A stretch of DNA of 64,000 nucleotides from Nocardioides sp. zg-1308 (GTDB lineage: Bacteria > Actinomycetota > Actinomycetes > Propionibacteriales > Nocardioidaceae). The first letter of the stretch is position 1. Every line of letters starts with the position of its first letter. Below are positions 62,669 to 64,000 of this stretch, one piece after another. The notes under the pieces are model-generated. The model was not told the origin of the DNA. It saw only the letters and a list, made by a program, of their open reading frames with translations, and did no database searches. The DNA lies in assembly GCF_013155375.1 (NCBI RefSeq), contig NZ_JABJQY010000002.1, positions 1,612,001-1,676,000 on the forward strand, read 5' to 3'. The position numbers were made by a program, and so were the translations under genes.

Positions 62669-62685
62669 TGCGCGGAGGGGGATCC

Positions 62686-63762
62686 ATGGGGCACAGCGAC
62701 CGTCGGCTCGGCAGCCAGCTGCCGGTGACGCCGCCGACGCTCGCCGACGTCGCCGAGCGCGCCGGGGTCTCCCGGCAGACGGTCTCCAACGCGGTCAACA
62801 ACCCCGACCTCCTGCGTCCCGACACCCTCGAGCGCGTCCGGCAGACGATCGCGGAGCTGGGCTACTCGCCCAACCGCGCCGCCCGCAACCTCCGCACCCG
62901 CACGTCCTCGCTGATCGGCCTGCGCTTCAACCCGGTCCAGGAGGGCACGGCCAACGCCGCGATGGACCGCTTCGTGCACTCGCTGGTCGAGGCCAGCGAG
63001 GAGGCGGGCTACCACGTCCTGCTGTTCCCCGGTGACGACGAGGACCCGGTCGGCGGCTACGACAACCTGCTGCGCTCCACCGCCGTCGACGCGTTCGTCG
63101 TCACCGACACCTACCTCGGCAACCCGCAGGCCGCGTGGCTGAGCCAGCAGCGCGCGCCGTTCGTGGCCTTCGGCCGCCCCTGGGACGACGAGACCGCCCG
63201 CCACGTGTGGGTCGACGTCGACGGGGCCGCCGGGATCCGCCTCGCGACGCAGCACCTCATCGACCGCGGCCACACGCGCATCGCGTGGATCGGGTGGCGC
63301 AAGGACTCCCCGATCGGCGAGGACCGCCGCTCGGGCTGGGTGTCGACGATGCACGCCAACGGCCTGTCCACCACCGGCCTCGCGTCCCGCGTGGAGGACG
63401 TCGTGCACAGCGGCGCCGAGGCGGCCGCCGTGCTCCTCGACGAGTCACGGCCCACGGCCTTCGTCTGCGCCTCCGACACGCTCGCCATGGGCGTGCTGCA
63501 CACGCTCTGGATCCGCCAGCTCGCGCCCGGGCGCGACATCGGGGTCGTCGGGTTCGACGACTCGCAGGTGGCGCAGGTCTACCCCGTCGGGCTCACGTCC
63601 GTACGCCAGCCGCTCGAGGACGTGGCGGTCGAGGTCGTCCGGACGCTGCGCGCGCTGCTCTCGCACCAGCCCGTCGCCAGCCGGGGCGTCCTGCTCGAGC
63701 CGACGCTCGCCATCCGCGAGTCGAGCCAGCCGGGGGTCCCGGTCGCCGGCCGTCCCGCCTAG
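62686..63762 (+). CDS. LacI-family transcriptional regulator
   Basis: 358 residues. The N-terminal helix-turn-helix (TLADVAERAGVSRQTVSNAVNNPDLLRPDTLERVRQTI) and hinge helix (YSPNRAARNLRTR) precede a periplasmic-binding-protein-like domain that senses a sugar or similar ligand. No sugar genes are in view, so the ligand is unknown. GGAGGGGG precedes the ATG at 62686. The frame is open far upstream, but the domain start fixes the N terminus. Its stop overlaps the next gene on the other strand. Confidence 0.92.
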   Translation: MGHSDRRLGSQLPVTPPTLADVAERAGVSRQTVSNAVNNPDLLRPDTLERVRQTIAELGYSPNRAARNLRTRTSSLIGLRFNPVQEGTANAAMDRFVHSLVEASEEAGYHVLLFPGDDEDPVGGYDNLLRSTAVDAFVVTDTYLGNPQAAWLSQQRAPFVAFGRPWDDETARHVWVDVDGAAGIRLATQHLIDRGHTRIAWIGWRKDSPIGEDRRSGWVSTMHANGLSTTGLASRVEDVVHSGAEAAAVLLDESRPTAFVCASDTLAMGVLHTLWIRQLAPGRDIGVVGFDDSQVAQVYPVGLTSVRQPLEDVAVEVVRTLRALLSHQPVASRGVLLEPTLAIRESSQPGVPVAGRPA

Positions 63763-63926
63763 CTGCTGGACTTCTTGCCCGACTTCTTGCCGCCCTTCTT
63801 GCCGCCCTTCTTCCCGAGCTCGGCCTGCGCTGCCGACGACTTCCGGGGGTTGGACTTCCCCTCCTCGTCGGCCTTGGCGTTGGCCTTCCTGGCCGTCTTG
63901 CTGCCCTTGCCCTTCTCGTCCGCCAC
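63759..63926 (-). CDS. Small lysine-rich basic protein (55 residues)
   Basis: A short gene with a good ribosome-binding site (GAGGAG six bases before GTG at 63926). The product is highly charged: an N-terminal Lys/Ala/Asp mix (VADEKGKGSKTARKANAKAD) and a C-terminal tail with repeats (KKGGKKGGKKSGKK) and SSS at the end. No membrane segment or known domain is evident. It may bind nucleic acid, like other small basic actinobacterial proteins. Its TAG stop overlaps that of the LacI gene. Confidence 0.6.
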   Translation of the reverse strand: MADEKGKGSKTARKANAKADEEGKSNPRKSSAAQAELGKKGGKKGGKKSGKKSSS

Positions 63927-64000
63927 GGCTGCTCCTCACGTTCGGGTGGGTCGGCGCGGCCGCCGGCCTCGACCGCGACGTACCCTCTGTGCCCGGTTCG

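Larger units (their letters stand above)
62158..62685. other. 528-bp divergent gap with several strong hairpins, no gene
   Basis: No convincing protein gene is present. It contains the radA promoter, two perfect hairpins (62247-62273 and 62565-62601), further GC-rich self-complementary stretches around 62310-62345, and the lacI-type promoter and operator. A structured non-coding RNA is possible but not identified. Confidence 0.6.

Noticed and set aside
59038..63762. A 1574-codon open frame spanning disA, radA and the LacI gene
   Set aside because: Only the last 359 codons, from 62686, look like protein; the rest lies opposite well-supported genes.

Overview
The window is very GC-rich (by eye above 70 percent) and densely coded. 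It has the gene content and order of an actinobacterium: Lsr2, ClpC, an ECF41-type SigJ factor, DisA next to RadA, and a folate/pantothenate/NAD block laid out much as in mycobacteria. Protein features and gene order suggest a member of the Nocardioidaceae, probably Nocardioides; the genus is an inference. No tRNA, rRNA, transposase, integrase or multi-repeat CRISPR array was seen.

Layout. 0-4.2 kb: start of a fused B12-dependent isobutyryl-CoA mutase (icmF, cut by the window edge), a MarR regulator, a cobalamin/metal receptor protein, a C-terminally truncated aldehyde dehydrogenase, a GNAT enzyme and an esterase. 4.2-8.1 kb: a TPP riboswitch and the thiamine ABC transporter thiBPQ. 8.1-18.7 kb: a PAP2 membrane protein, an AbiEi/DUF559 protein, a RipA-like NlpC/P60 hydrolase, a sulfotransferase, an acyl-CoA oxidase/dehydrogenase, a methyltransferase, a frame-disrupted hydrolase, a DUF72 protein and a carboxymuconolactone decarboxylase/SigJ pair. 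18.8-34.2 kb: lon, then the conserved core ppa, dacB, zinc metalloprotease, tilS, (response regulator and histidine kinase), hpt, ftsH, folE-folP-folB-folK and DUF3180. 34.4-45.3 kb: a GNAT enzyme, an osmoprotectant ABC system, a small glycosyltransferase/sulfotransferase cluster and metQNI. 45.5-51.7 kb: DUF2520, panC, panD, nadB, nadC, coaX and lsr2, which join pantothenate/CoA and NAD synthesis. 51.7-64 kb: a sulfonate/taurine-type ABC operon, clpC, mutY, a membrane-anchored unknown, disA, radA, a LacI regulator and a tiny lysine-rich protein.

Operons are tight: many genes overlap by ATGA, GTGA or TGATG. Genes that open a transcription unit very often carry a TANNNT -10 hexamer 6-8 bases before the start codon, the geometry of leaderless transcription. 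This pattern was used to choose several starts. lon and clpC share a SigR/SigH-type promoter with identical spacing, and the decarboxylase/sigJ pair has a candidate ECF41 promoter, so parts of the window look wired to redox or protein stress.

The least explained material lies between genes: a 79-nt repeat with two palindromes (four copies, all within the first 12.2 kb, two of them bracketing the AbiEi/DUF559 gene in opposite orientation); a three-unit 62-bp hairpin array at 34.2 kb; an 83-nt nested inverted repeat at 39.1 kb; a 53-bp tandem array with a CACGTG palindrome every five helical turns beside disA; a structured 0.5-kb gap between radA and the LacI gene; and a 69-bp in-frame insertion inside nadB.
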